This document shows positions 21,118 through 33,559 of a DNA stretch of 64,000 nucleotides, piece by piece (positions within the stretch are counted from its first letter, which is position 1; each line of letters opens with the position of its first letter). The DNA is from Blasia pusilla. Lineage: Eukaryota; Marchantiophyta; Marchantiopsida; Blasiales. The stretch is taken from NCBI GenBank assembly GCA_050084515.1, contig CM114273.1, forward strand, positions 6,758,001 through 6,822,000. The letters are read 5' to 3'. The translations under genes and the position numbers were made by a program. Under the pieces are notes generated by a model. It was not told the DNA's origin. It saw only the letters and a list, made by a program, of their open reading frames with translations, and made no database searches.

Positions 21118-22172
21118 TTGCTTACATTGTTGGTAATGTTGATACATAGGCAAAACATGTACAAGCAAGAGGTGGAGAAAGAGCATGTTGGTCTTGAGTT
21201 GTTCAATATGTTTGCTGCATTCTTGGGAAAGAGCCCACCCCTTCCTGAGAAGCAAGCATACCAAACCTCACTATGGCAAGACCCAGTGGAGTGGGTCCAT
21301 TACTGTTTCTCTAAGAAGCATACGCAGTGGGTCTGCTTGTGCTCGAAGTGCATTGAATATTTCCGATTGGCGGAAACCTTCAACTCGCACATTGCTACCC
21401 ATTGGTTGAGGCATGTGCCGCGTACACCCCGGCCCACGGGGAAGAAGAAGGCAGAAGGCGACGGTGAAGCCCATGAAGAACGAAGACCAGGGTAACTAAA
21501 CCCTAAACCTGTTGTAGAACGAGTTACCTCGTTACAAATGTCATGTTTGCGTTTAGTAGGTTTGACATGTCTCAGAGCTCTGAGTTGTTAACGGGATTTT
21601 TTTCTCATGCAGGTACTTATGTGACGCCATCTTGTGCGAATATTAGACTGAGGGGCATGGTGCTACAGCGATGGGTCAACCGCAAAAGACAGAAGAAGGG
21701 TGCTCTTCTAAACAAAGCCAAAGAGCATGCACGAAGGGCTGCAAGACCCTACGCCCCCATGCCCCCCTTGATTGACCTTTGAATTGCATATGAGGCTCAT
21801 AGAGTGCATCAATTTAAGCAGACCTCTTGGTCATGCCTAGCCAAGGTGGAAGAATATGAAAGGGCTAGGGAGGAACTAGAGGGCACCCTAGGCCGCCCAA
21901 CTACCATTGTGAGATCATGGATTGAGTCGAGACGTATCCTTCTCCCTTCCACCATTCCATTGGATAGAGTGAACCGCGCTACCTATTGGAGATGTCTTGC
22001 TGCATTTCACCATTTATCTGCAATATGGGTGATGGATAGGCAAGAACCATTTCGATGGGATGCCGGCTTAGAGACTAGACAACAGGTAGAGCAGTCACTT
22101 GTAGTAGTAGATGCCATGCGTAGATATCATCGACATTCCTGGTACATCAGCGAAGAGTACTACACCCCCTAG
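21118..22172 (+). pseudogene. Decaying multi-exon gene with one C2H2 zinc finger
   Basis: The first piece (about 21140-21492) encodes a canonical C2H2 finger: C-x2-C-x12-H-x3-H, with Phe and the hydrophobic position in place (CSKCIEYFRLAETFNSHIATH). It is followed by a basic tail. A donor-like CCAG/GGTAACT ends it. An acceptor CATGCAG/GTAC near 21613 opens the next piece, which runs in one frame to 22172 and is broken only by a TGA at 21780-21782. This second part has a basic run (VNRKRQKKG) and a helical, acidic stretch (KVEEYERAREELEGTL). The TGA could come from CGA by CpG deamination. Family unknown: a host gene losing function or a transposase are both possible. Confidence 0.4.
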
Positions 22173-25100
22173 TTCAAGCACAACTATAGAATTTGGAAAC
22201 AAACAAACAAACATGCCATACTAGCCAAGATGAGAGAGAAAGTGACTCGTACGTACGTGGATGGAGTCGGGTGCAACCATGCAGATGCCGTCTTGGGTAT
22301 ATCAAATTTTTTGTGATTTTTTGGTCTAATATTTGGAGTGCTTTGTCTATCCCTATTTCTTCATGCTTTAGCGAGATGGATATCCTACTGCTGCCCAGGG
22401 CTTGCCTTTGACATTCATGTGCAAATGTCTACCTACTACGATTGACAAATTGGTGAAATGTTTGCAGGGAGGTGTGGATGTTGAAATAGTTGACTCAATC
22501 CTCAAGGGTGCGACAAGCCCAATACCTAGTGGTGGAGATAACACAGAGGCCTTCTTAAGGACTCCATTGGTTCAGCCTCCCGTCTCAAAAAAGTAGATGT
22601 TCCAAATGACACGGCCATGCTGCGCACGAGAAGGCAGAAATAGCCACACATATCAAGTCCTTAAGTGCAGCAAAGTCCACTAGAAACACCAGGAAATCAC
22701 CTCGACTATATCCCGACATTGGAGCGGATGCTGATTTTGTGGAAGGTGGGGTCATGGATGATGCAGGTATACATTCATCCCTTGAAGCAATCCGTCGCTC
22801 CCCTAGCCCTAACCAGGTGGTCCTCCAAGCAGATACTGTTGTAGAAGGTCGCGTGTGCGTGGGAGAACCAAGGATGACATGAAGCGAAGGAGGAGGCTTA
22901 TGATGACAAAACGCACCAGATTCACAAAGGAACATGTGATGTGACAATCCAAAGGAGACACTTGAGTTTTAGTTCCTTGCTTAGCATGATTTGGCATTCA
23001 CCCTCCTTGATGTTTTCTTATGTCACTAAATTACTGTTGTACAGGCCCTCATAGTTTTGAGACATGACAAGTTGAATGCTTTGAACTAAGAAGCTACAAT
23101 GGCCCTCTTTGATAAGGTAACCTTTGCATCCGGCCCTCATTACGTTGATTATGAATAAAATCAGATTGAAAATCTTGTGCAATTTGTTCTTCTTTTGATT
23201 CATTCTTTGAATTTCCATTGGTACGTGCAGGACGATGCACTTGTATCGACAGCCATGCCAACCGTGCCACGACATGTACAAGCAGAGGATGAGGCCTATG
23301 ACTTCCAGTCCACGCCATATCTGACATTCTCCACACCGCTATTGCAGTCGTAGGATACCACCACGTGTGGCCGAAGCAAACAGGATCATCACCACTAAGA
23401 GATGTATCATCCATTGGTGTTCCCATCAATTGTACGTTCTATTGCCTAGTAATTTCTTTGCATTTTGAGTTTTCTAGATGCGTAAGCATATTTTGATGAG
23501 TGGTGGGTCATGTGTGGACACAGTTCCCATGCGGCGAAGAGGACAAAACTTTTGGTTTTGTTCTTTGGTCTCATGCATATTTTCCAGCAACGGTGTGCAT
23601 ACATTCCCGGCCGAACCAAAAGCATGTGTAAGTAAGTATAGAAGCTCTAAAGCCTGCCTTTAGCTCTTCATTCATGACTCTAGAATATTACTTGCCATTG
23701 ACATCCAAGTGCTTGGTTGTTTAGGTGTTAGAAGGTTCATTTTAAGATGTACTTATTCTGGTTTTGCGATGACGTGCAAAACACCGCAACATGAAGGAGC
23801 TCAATTATATAGTCCTGCATCAACTTCATTCCCATGCAAGTGAGTTTGTTGCATTTCATGTACTGAGTTGACTCCATTTGATGTAAATTTTTCCTTGCTT
23901 ACCTGAGGAGTTAAGGAATGGGTTCTGAACCTAGTTTCTCGTGAGTGTGCAGATGGTGGATAGCATTTTGATACTTGAGTTCCAGCGAAGGTTGTAGTGG
24001 CCATGCTCTCTTTAGGAACCCAGATATATATGAGTGTCCATTACCTATTTACCGGGGTACCATGTAACGCTTTGACAATAGAGACCCCATAAGCAAGAAA
24101 CGCTCCGGGAGTATCGTCTATGCAGAATTTTGAATAAAATCCTTTGTTGATGCATATTGTATCAGATGTCAAATTTTTGGTGGTTGACATGCCTAGGCTA
24201 CAGCTGTATCCATTATTGGCCCGGATGTCTCTATCAGGTGTCTCTTTTGAAGTATAGGTAAGGGAACGCCATAAACTTGGTGTTCACAGATCTTTGGTAT
24301 TATTGGTTCCACAAGCGAGTATGGTAACAAGGACAATTTGAACAACAGTGGAATACTGCATAATTATTGCGGGCCAATAATAAAATGCACCGTTGGTTAC
24401 GAGGTCTACTACGTACTAAACATTACACCACGTAACCCTATAAGCATATGTTGCACCGTATCCAACCACACCAAGAAACATACGGAACTGTGGTCGATGG
24501 TTGGATACATCGGTTTTGATTATGGATCCTATCTTGATGGAGGGACTGACGTTTTAGAACTATTGTATTAGTTGGAACTAAACAAAATTTGTGTTGGACG
24601 TCCTCAGGACCCTACCTGGAAGGCCAGTCTCTCTTCGTAAAGTTTTAGCAGGACATTGATCTCTCTCGCTAACTTGGACCATGTTGAATTTGCATAGCAA
24701 TGACTAACAAATCTGGAGAGAAGTATGCAATGGAACTTGCTGACTTGAGTGCGGAACCCAATTAAATGAACTCCGCACACTCACGTGTGCATACGACGTG
24801 TACATATGGCATCTACGGCCAACTCTAGTGAACACCATAGTCCCAATGTTTAAACTAACCGATGAATGCAAACATCCAAAATTGGTACCGCAATCATTAC
24901 AATCGGCAATGTGACAATTGTGAACACAACATTTCAGATGTTCGGGTTACTCGGGCGATTTTGCCATTGTGTTTTGGTGCAATCTCCGTTGAAAGTTCAA
25001 GATATTTTCTCTACTCTATGTTAATCCATGTATTTGATTACTGCCATTGTCTATCTTGGGCATTCTTTGCACTGTATGCATGCAAGAGTTCAAGTGAAAC

Positions 25101-25300
25101 ACATTGCCACTGAGTATTGAGAGAATCAGAAGTATAAAGGATGGAAAAAACTATCGATGCAGACGTTTGCAAATGAGAGAAAATACATTGTGCATAAATA
25201 TCAATGAAGACGTTTGTACAGGAGAGAAAAACATTGTGCAATAGCCTCAATAACTATTCATTTTAGTATATGGATCATTTTAAACGGTTATGAACATCTC
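22173..25300. other. Unassigned region with exon-like fragments
   Basis: Plus frames 22402-22596 and about 22631-22881 (SPRLYPDIGADADFVEGG) and a basic run (MKRRRRLMMTKRTRF, about 22878-22922) could be exons of the preceding decayed gene. The remainder up to 25300 shows nothing I recognise. Confidence 0.3.
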
Positions 25301-26197
25301 TCATAAAACTTGAGAGTCTGCCACAATGTCGTGATCAATACTATAATTTTGAAAATCCGCTGTATGACTACCTGGATATGTAAGGTTAAGATTTGTGACA
25401 AGAGGAAGAGGACCCTCACTCCTGACCCTAACAATGTTTTTAGCATTATGAAGGATTTTATCCAGCATGTCATCGCCTTTGGTCCTCTTTGCTGCAATAT
25501 CACTTTTGTAATGATGATGAGGCGTAGAATTTACCAATGGCCTTTGCGAATCAGCCAGGCTTAATTGGGTTCCACCGCTCTCAACTTGGCTCAATAGAGC
25601 ATCCAAGTCAAGATTCTTGCAGGCCTCAGCTTCCATTTCTTCCTCCATGTTCTGGAACTTCAGTTTTTTCGCTCTATGGAATGACTCTACTTGATGTTCT
25701 TTAGCGGAAGGTTGAATCCTTTGTCCATTTTGTGCTCTCTGCCTTAGGTGCATACGATCCAGCCAATCCAATCTTCGATGGAGATGGCGATCCTGATCAA
25801 CGTTACCTACAAACGGCTCAGGAAATTGGTGTGCAATATTATGACCCATATGTGGGTGAATGTGAGTGTTTGTCTCAATTCTTGCCTTTAGGTTCAGAAC
25901 AAAGCCTAAATCCTTGTGCAATAATTGAAACAAATGCTCCATAAGCACATCTAAAAATGGAACACCAAGGGCATCACATATGCACTTGTCTGTCATATCT
26001 TGAACATCTTTAGTGCTGGTCCTTTGTGGTTCAGCCTGTTTTACAATTGCAAACTCCGTCACATTTCCCACAACTTCGAGCATATCGGCCTCATTTTGAT
26101 GAGTAGATACACTATCATCGGCATGCTTGTGCAACAAATTTTCCAATCCTCCAGCTTTGCTTCCAAAACGAGTACCAAGAAAGGACAATAAGTCCAC
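25301..26197 (-). pseudogene. Long open C-terminal frame of the MULE-like gene (298 codons)
   Basis: Open frame downstream of the SWIM finger and on the same strand. It contains an acidic/coiled stretch (QNMEEEMEAEACKNLDLDALL) and no known domain. Its length in otherwise decayed DNA suggests it is the last exon of the transposase gene. It could be an independent host sequence captured by the MULE. Confidence 0.45.
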
Positions 26198-27978
26198 TTC
26201 AATGTGCCCACATAATAGAAGGCATTTAACCTGGAAATTTTGATGAGATTATTCTCTACAAGAATAACAATGAACTTCACATCTATACAAGCATGTTTAG
26301 ACAGGATAACATGAAGCCTCAAGCATGTTCAGAGAGCCTAAGGGTACAAATTTCTATGATCAACTTTCAACAATAGCCTATACACATTTATTTTATGTTA
26401 CAACGAGAATGAACAGAGATGTGCAAATCTGATGTTTACAAGTGAAGCCTTCATTGGCACATGGACACGTGCATGCTGCATCTTTTGTATCCTAGTCGAC
26501 CACATCATGCCATACATCTAGCTTGGAGATGCTTTTCACCTGAGCACATTTCCTCCCGTTCAAGGACTCGAATGTGACACAATTGTCAAGTATATCATTT
26601 TGCGCCTAATAGCCATTAGCATGACTTTTTGTATAGCTTGATTCCTCACCATGCCTTCCCTCTTCAAAAAGGACAAGTACTAGAAGAAATCTTCAATTTC
26701 TCCAGTGAGTATTTGCACAAGCCATATAAGCTTCCTGGTTCGCTTAGTGGGCATGGTGGATGTGAGGTGCATCTTTAGAGTGTGATGCCACCTTTCTATG
26801 GTAGCGTTAGTATCTTGGTTGGATCGTGCATGCTTATGATATCCCTTTGCCCAAGTAACGATCTTTGGATGCCAATAGTTGGCGTAGTATTTTAGAAAGT
26901 GACATTTTGTTCCTACACACTTGCGTAAAAATCTATAAGAGGCATCAATCGGATCTGCCACACCAATGGCAAATTGTTAGGCATGTGCACACTCGTCTAC
27001 ACCTTTTTGAACATACAAGATAGGAAGATTTAAAGGTTACACATTGTAAGTAGTTAAGTACCTTCATCATGTGAATACATAACTCTGCCCAAGTCTCTAT
27101 TCATGTCTGCCTTTGTGATTGGACATTGCATGCGTTGATGCAAATTATTTAGCCAATTCTTTCAAACATGCCATAGACACAGGTCTATAGGAACACCGGG
27201 AAATACTTCCTTAATAGCAGATTACTCCTCTTTTGAATCATCAACTATGAAGCATGATGGTTTTCAGTTTGTTTTGCATCCATTTTGGTCCTTTTTCAAC
27301 AAGTTCCTATTTGCTCAATCCTTAATATGCGATAAGGTAGCAACCAAGTCCTGGTGTTGATGTCGTTGTAGGATAGCCCAGATCAATGGCAACCCATTAA
27401 GAAACTTATCAAACCCCAACAAAGTGAATAATTGGTACTCTAAACACAAGAAATGTATGATTCATGATAGTAAATGACCCTATTTTGACGCATCAATGGA
27501 AAAGAAATATATCACAATTGTAGAGGGAACACTGCATAAGTACCTGCTAAGTGAAGTTCCAGATTTGAAAGATTGGGGAGCAAGCTAAAAATTATTATTA
27601 TTTTAAACAAGATATGATATTTAAATCTAAAACAAGCAAGTGAACAAGCAATGCCAACTAACCTCATAAGTGTTAGTGCCATGGATGGCATCCATTGAGA
27701 TAGCTCGCCATTTCCAAGTTCCAAGATATTTTGAAGCATCCAAGGTGTCGAAAACACTAGGCACAAGGGTTGGCCCAACTTGGAAATAGCCTCATTGGAG
27801 TATATGATATTTTTGGGATGTGATTGTACCCAATGCTGGATTGCACTGGCGTCATCCGTTCCATCATAGCCCCCTTCTCATGGAGTGCTTGATATTGAGA
27901 ATATCTTGAGGCTTTAGCATTGCATCTCTACCCCAAGCGTGTTGCTGGTTGGGGTTATCACAAATATGTTCACCAATC

Positions 27979-27983
27979 CACCT
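27979..27983 (+). repeat. Target-site duplication CACCT, left
   Basis: CACCT directly before copy 2 repeats at 38246-38250 directly after it. Removing the element and one repeat restores a continuous transposase reading (KEHKR then WIGEH) on the minus strand. Confidence 0.85.
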
Positions 27984-30035
27984 ATCACGACTGTTAGGAT
28001 AGATCGGTGGGATCTAGCAAAGTGTCTTCATTAGTAGTGGAGGACAAGCCCAAGAGGTTGAGGATGACATGCTGAAGCCCCGGGAAACCTAAGAGAGCAG
28101 GTTTCCCTTTCGTTTCAGCTCATTTGGAGCCATATAGAGAAACTTACTATTTTTGGTAAGTTTTATGTTGGGGATAGTTGAATGTCCACTTTGGGAAGTG
28201 GTCCTTGACCCGCTACAGTAGTTCAAGAGCCAAGGAGGTGACATACAAGCATAGGTTACCATTGAGAGGGCTTGGGAGAGGGAAGGGGGTATACTTCCAA
28301 GAGAGAATCTTGAGAGCTCATTCTCTTTTTGAAGAACCTCTTGGCATAAGGCGGCGGAGCTATGGTCCCTTGCCTTGTGAGTGTAACCCAAGCCTCTCAT
28401 TAGGAGAGTGGATTTGGTTTGACATGAGAGAGAGTGCACACTTTGAGAGCTATGGTGTGAGATGGTATAGAGAGAGATTTGATCTTACTTTACAAAGAGA
28501 GAATGAGAGAATGAGAGAGCTTCATGGGGGAGCTCACTAGTCACTCGCTGTTTTTGCAGGTTAGGGACGGTGTTCCCCATTCAGCGGCTCATGGGAGTGC
28601 TCACCGGAGCAAGGGCTGTTTTGATTGTTCTTTGCATTTGCCGATTTTTTGTGTGGAAGAGTGGCGCATGGAAGCGCTGCCCAATTTCTGATATGGATTG
28701 ATTATGGGGGCATTTTGCCCCATGCCGACGCTCTGTAGAGCACCATGTAGCTTGCTGATTTTTATTTTTATAAGGTTTACATTTTTGTTGGGAGAAATTA
28801 GCGAAGCGTTGCCAAATTTTGTGTAGGAGAAGAGACATTGGGCTTTACAACAATACCTGTAAATTTTTATTGGAATTTTTGATTCTAAATATTTTTTGAT
28901 GTTATTGTAGATCGTAAAGCTATGGACGTTGTGCAACAAACAATACACAATTTGGAGTTACAAGCAAAAAAGTTATGGTCAATCTTGTAAAACTGCCATT
29001 ACTAGGAAATTTTTAGAGTTAAATTGTTCCAACGCTAAACCAGCCGCCACGCCGGCGGCGGCCGTCGCCGTCATAGTCACCTTCAATGGTCTGCCTTTGA
29101 CGGTCAATTATCACCATCAATGGTCCATCTTCCATTGTCCATCCTTTGGTTGCCATTTCCGCCATTATGGAGTGGAGGGTCTTCCACGACATTCATTGAT
29201 TCTCTAACTTGCATCGCTACCATGTACTTTGTTTTGGCCGCCACCGTCATAGTAGTTTTGTCATCAACCAGAAATGGCAGATGATCTCTGGTTATGGTGT
29301 TTGAGTTTTGATTTCATGCTGCTATGTTGTGATTGGTAGCCGCCTGATGATGATCGAGTACCGTGTCGTGACGCCCGTAGCCGCACCGCGTCGCCGATTG
29401 CTGCGCCGTGCTGCTCGTGGCCTCATCGCACCGTCTCAAGTGCAGAACTGCTCCTTCACTAAAAATTAGAGCGTGTGAATTTCTGATTGAGGAGGGTATG
29501 CCGCCGAGTGCCGCACCCGATTCTTGAGTGCCGTGCTGTTTGTAGCCGTTCCGTGCCGCCAGTGCCGCATCGGACCGCTCGACTTGCACCGCACATCAAG
29601 GAGGTTGATCAACGTCAATACGAGAGGAGTATGACTTGCTGATTGGAGGAGTTGTCTTCATGACCAAGTTTGGGTCGAGATTTGCAATTGCTAAGGAGCG
29701 ACATCGACATGTGTTTAGGTTACTCATTCTGGTCCTTTACATTGCACGTGTGAGGGATTATGGGATTTGGGTAGTTTATTTGCGGATATTGGGTTGTGTG
29801 GATGCTGAGAGCATCATTCATGTATGTGGTTTAGGGGACATAGACCTATATGGGATGTCCAGAGTTGAGGGTAGGTTGTCGATGAGATGATAGCCTGGTC
29901 GATATGCCGCACCACGCCGCGTATTGCCGCACGTTACACGTTTCGGGGAGGGAGAGTGTAGATCGAATGCCACATGTTTGGGATGAGTGATTGAGGGATT
30001 ACTCATGAGGTTGAGAGTAATCGGGTGAGAGGGGC
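27984..30035 (+). promoter_or_regulatory. Long untranslated leader of copy 2 with a candidate intron
   Basis: About 2 kb before gag. A hairpin ACTTACTATTTTTGGTAAGT contains a consensus donor (G/GTAAGT, GT at 28156-28157). A strong acceptor, TTTTTGCAG, ends at 28559, giving a possible 404-nt leader intron. Further on, 29035-29960 is dense in GCCG/CCGC words without a long frame. The GGAAGCGCTGC block near 28670 is shared with unit S1. Confidence 0.5.
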
Positions 30036-31363
30036 ATGAGGGTCATCATGGCGTCCGTTTGGGGCTTTGAGAGGCGAGGTGGTGAACCCGAGAATAGCTC
30101 TAGAGGTTTTACGCAGAGTGGCGCGAGGTTCCGAGGGTCTCCACGTGAGGGATCACCTCGACCTCCTTCTGTGTCATCGTCAGATGAGGGGGAGGATGTA
30201 GAGGAGTTTGTGAGCACATCGCCACACATTATGAGTGGTCCTACTAGTTGGGCGTACAAGATGGACGACCGGGGTAGAGGACCGCGTAGGTTTTCAGGTG
30301 CAGTAGGCACAATTGAGTTGTACGATTTCATAGCAGAGTTTCAAAGTTGGTGCGACTCCCAGCGGGCCACGAACTCTAGATAGTTCAACCCGTTTACACC
30401 ATGGAACGGTATGTTCCAACATTTAGAGGGGGCGCCCATGGACGATTACCATGATTTCTCCCAGAGATATGCAAGTGAGATTGAGGCGTGGAGGCTCTAC
30501 TATGACCCACATTATGTGTCATGGACGGAGCCATTCCCATATGAGAAGGAGGAGTTAGGAGAGGCTACTTCCTCTTCCACTAGTGACATTTTAGGAGGGG
30601 TCACTCACACTAGAGCAGTTGCACCGTCTAGTCGGGTTCGTTCTAGGTTCAACCAATTTTTGAGTTCTTTGCTAAGTTGAGGACGAGCTACCAGGGGGTA
30701 CGGACGGAGAAGTTACGGAGCATCCACAACTTCTAGAGGTGCCCATGTGAGAGTTTGCGTGAGGCTTACACTCGCTTGCGCTGGTTGATCAACGTCACTC
30801 AAAGGGTGACAGAGGCTTAGGCTATCAAGTCATGGTAGGCGATGCTGGACTGGACCCTGCGGACACGGGCGCGGGAGGGGATGCTTCTTATGAACACCTC
30901 CCCTACGTTGAGACATGTTTTTAGGACCGCCAAAAATATTGAGCGCAACATGGCGGAGGAGAGCGTAGCACCCATGGGTTATGGGCAAGAGCAATCACGA
31001 TTGGCTGCACCACATGTGCAGCAACGTGGACTCCGAGATAGGTGGACTGTGGCACCACGAGCTCAGGGAGGATACCGGGAGGCCGTGCCATAGAGACCTG
31101 CGCCTTCATATGCGGCTCAACAACAACCGCCTACTATTACTTGTTGGTCATGTAGTGGAGCACATCATCAGCGCGATTGCACTTGTCAGGGTCATGGACG
31201 TGTGCCTCAGCATGGAGGAGGAGATGGTGCTGGACCAAGAGGTTATCAATATGATTATTGTCAGAGATATGGTCATACACGAGCCAGGTGTTTCACTTTA
31301 CATCCTGAGTTAGGTCCGTATCGAGGGCCAGAGAGGGCACCGGAGCAAGTAGTCGGTCCGGGT
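30036..31363 (+). pseudogene. Gag (capsid and zinc knuckles), copy 2
   Basis: Retroelement structural protein, readable through frames 30036-30383, 30411-30680, 30842-31093 and 31202-31363. A Ser/Arg-rich N-terminus leads to a capsid-like helical region (GTIELYDFIAEFQSWCDSQ and LINVTQRVTEA). Near 31143 is a zinc knuckle CWSCSGAHHQRDC. A second follows (YCQRYGHTRARC) whose first Cys reads Tyr. Stops separate the pieces, and the 3' end is broken by the insertion at 31364. Confidence 0.75.
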
Positions 31364-31933
31364 GGATGGCTATTTTTGGGGGAAGAGCCTTTTGGCTCTT
31401 CCCAACCCTTTATAAGAGAGGAAGATGGCTTTCCTAAGCCATCTTTCTCATGTAAAAATAAAGAGTAGTAAAAACGGAACACCTGGCCTAAAACTCCACT
31501 CCTCAATCTACATTGGCATATCAAGCCTCATCCACCATGTGCTATCAAGGAATCTGGACGCTAGCACCCTAGTCCTACCTCACACATATACAAGAGAGGT
31601 GCTCCAACGGCCCAACATGAGAAAGATGGCTTACGAAAGCCATCTTCCTCTCTTATATAGGGTTGGGAAGAGGCAAAAGGCTCTTCCCCCAAAAATAGCC
31701 ATCCCCTTGGTAACCTACGCGCACAAGTTACCAAGGGCAGGTGACATGGTCAACAAGTCACCCGGTTGTGAAAGACCTCAACATGAAAGTTGTCAGAAAC
31801 GACGTTCTTGACACAATGGACCTATCCTCAACCTCATCCGACACCGTGGGACAAAGTTACACTCAAGATAGTGCGCTGGCTCCTATGCCCTATCCACGGT
31901 AGATCTCGGCCTATCGGCTATTCAGATGTGACA
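31364..31933 (-). mobile_element. Snap-back 5' unit S3 inserted in gag
   Basis: On the minus strand it begins TGTCACATCTGAATAG (31933) and follows unit S1 through the TATA box and TTTTTACATGAGAAAGATG. It then turns back on itself into an inverted copy of its own promoter. The 89-bp arms 31364-31452 and 31616-31704 are inverted repeats with 3 mismatches and a 163-bp spacer. No target duplication was found. The perfect 10-bp hairpin 31623-31632/31637-31646 lies in the right arm. Confidence 0.75.
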
Positions 31934-32107
31934 GCCTAGAGATTTGCACCAGGTGGTTCCATTGGGGGACGACGAGTTGGAGTTGTCCGACAGGGTGGTG
32001 GAGCTGCCCGTGGAGGAGGTAGAGTACAACCACCTAGACGCGCCGAGGGAGACGTCTGACGTGAGGCTGGGATACCTGCTCAGATACAGGAGCAGATTGC
32101 CGCTATA

Positions 32108-32209
32108 GCATTGAGGTTATGACCTCAATGCCCGATGCCGGATCCGTGGCCTCAATGCCACTATGGCATTGAGGTTATAACCTCAATTACCCGATGCCGG
32201 ATCCGTGGC
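32108..32209 (+). repeat. Imperfect duplication of a 43-bp palindrome-bearing unit
   Basis: GCATTGAGGTTATGACCTCA... at 32108-32150 recurs at 32166-32209 with few changes. Each unit holds CATTGAGGTTAT.ACCTCAAT, a near-palindrome. It lies in the gag-protease linker. Confidence 0.7.
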
Positions 32210-32811
32210 ATCGACATCATGTGGAGCATCCAGAGATATGGAGGATCCTGGTTGGATGTGCGGGGTTGCCCAGATGGAGGCCGCCGCAGTTGTGACGCGT
32301 GGAGCAACCGCAGAGTTGGATCCACAGCGAGGGGAAGCCAGAAAACAGACAAGGCTTCCTCAATCTTTCACGTTGTCCGAAGCGATGAGGATTTCATCGA
32401 TGGGTCCTCATCAAAGTTCCTGAAGAGTTGGTGATGTTTCTGATGTGCAAGCACGGAGTGCGATGGGAAAAGCGAGTGTGATTGCTCCTATATATTGTTG
32501 ATGCTCAGGAGGGGCATGTGTCGAGCACGTTGTTTGGGGCAGCCACCGTTGTGTACCGCACTCCTTTATTTTCTTCTTCCGATGTTATGACGTTGGGGGG
32601 TACGACCGCCGAGGCTTTTCGGCTGGCCGCTTCACTATGTGAGTGCGGAGTTGGAGTTCCTGCATCACAATCAGAGGTGATTGCAGAGGAGGTGATGGAC
32701 CTGCCCTTGGAGCGGATGCTCGGACCGTCCATGTCAGATTCATGGCAGGCTGCGGTTGCTAGGATGGTGGAGATGCCCGCTAGACCCACGACAGAGTGTT
32801 GCTAGATAACC

Positions 32812-33197
32812 GAGGAGAGGTCTTCCAGTTGGTGAGTCCCAGAGGTAGAGCTTTTAGTCCGCAACACGTTTTGTTGGATTCAGGAGCGCAACCCCTGATG
32901 TTGGGGAAAGCGTCATTTAGAGGATTGGGCTTGACGAGAACCGATGTGGAGCGTTGTCCATCTCGGATACAGACATCCTTGGGTGGAGCGAGTACCACAT
33001 AGTTTATGACCCGACACGAGGTCTATGGTGACGATTTGCCCAGGACATCCTACAGATGAGTCCGTAGTGCAAGCCAAGGCAATAGTGATTGATGTAGAGT
33101 CCTACGACGTCTTGGTTGGTAGAGCAGTGTTATACCTGATGGGGTTTTCCCTAGATTATTGGGAGGAGTCAGCGTTCTACATACCAGGATGGCAGTG
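32812..33197 (+). pseudogene. Retroviral-type aspartic protease, copy 2
   Basis: Processes the polyprotein in intact relatives. The active-site block is VLLDSGAQPLML with the catalytic Asp codon at 32877-32879 (DSGA). After a frame change come VTICPGHP and IDVESYDVLVGRAVLYLMGF, the flap/second-half region of retropepsins. The length is about 125 residues. A TAG near 33003 and a frameshift break it. Confidence 0.75.
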
Positions 33198-33559
33198 AGG
33201 TGATGGGCGCCTTAGCTCATTACCCGTTCGATTCACAGGTGTAGTGATCGAGCGACGGCCAGGAGAGGTGGCAACCTTAGCAGCATTTAGCAGCACCATC
33301 ATTTGGCCTAGTGATTTGATTGAGGGAAATGTCCATGCAGGGGACACTCTCGGTCCTGACACCCCTGTGGAGAGGAGTGTTATGGTAGCCGCATCATTCC
33401 GTGGAGGAGAGGTGCCATTATGAGGCTCGACTGAGCAGCTTTGACGATTAGCAGATGAGCACGTGTAGATCGCGTGGAGCGAGGCGTTTGCACCAAAGCG
33501 TGACGGATCTGAGGAACCCGAGGTAGCAGGGAGTGCTATGATGACACCCTTGGATACCA

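Larger units (their letters stand above)
25301..27983 (-). mobile_element. MULE/FAR1-like transposase gene, C-terminal two-thirds, decayed
   Basis: Minus-strand remnant of a Mutator-like (DDE) transposase. From 27983 downward it reads WIGEHICDN, then pieces of the transposase core such as LGFDKFLNGLPLIW and FIVDDSKEE followed by VFPGVPIDLCLWHV (about 27270-27150). Next come HPKIVTWAKGYHKHARSNQD and ERWHHTLK (26961-26680), then a SWIM zinc finger (CTCPCANEGFTCKH, about 26485-26435). Stops and frameshifts are frequent in the core. It continues the N-terminal part at 38772-38246; gypsy copy 2 splits the two. Confidence 0.8.
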
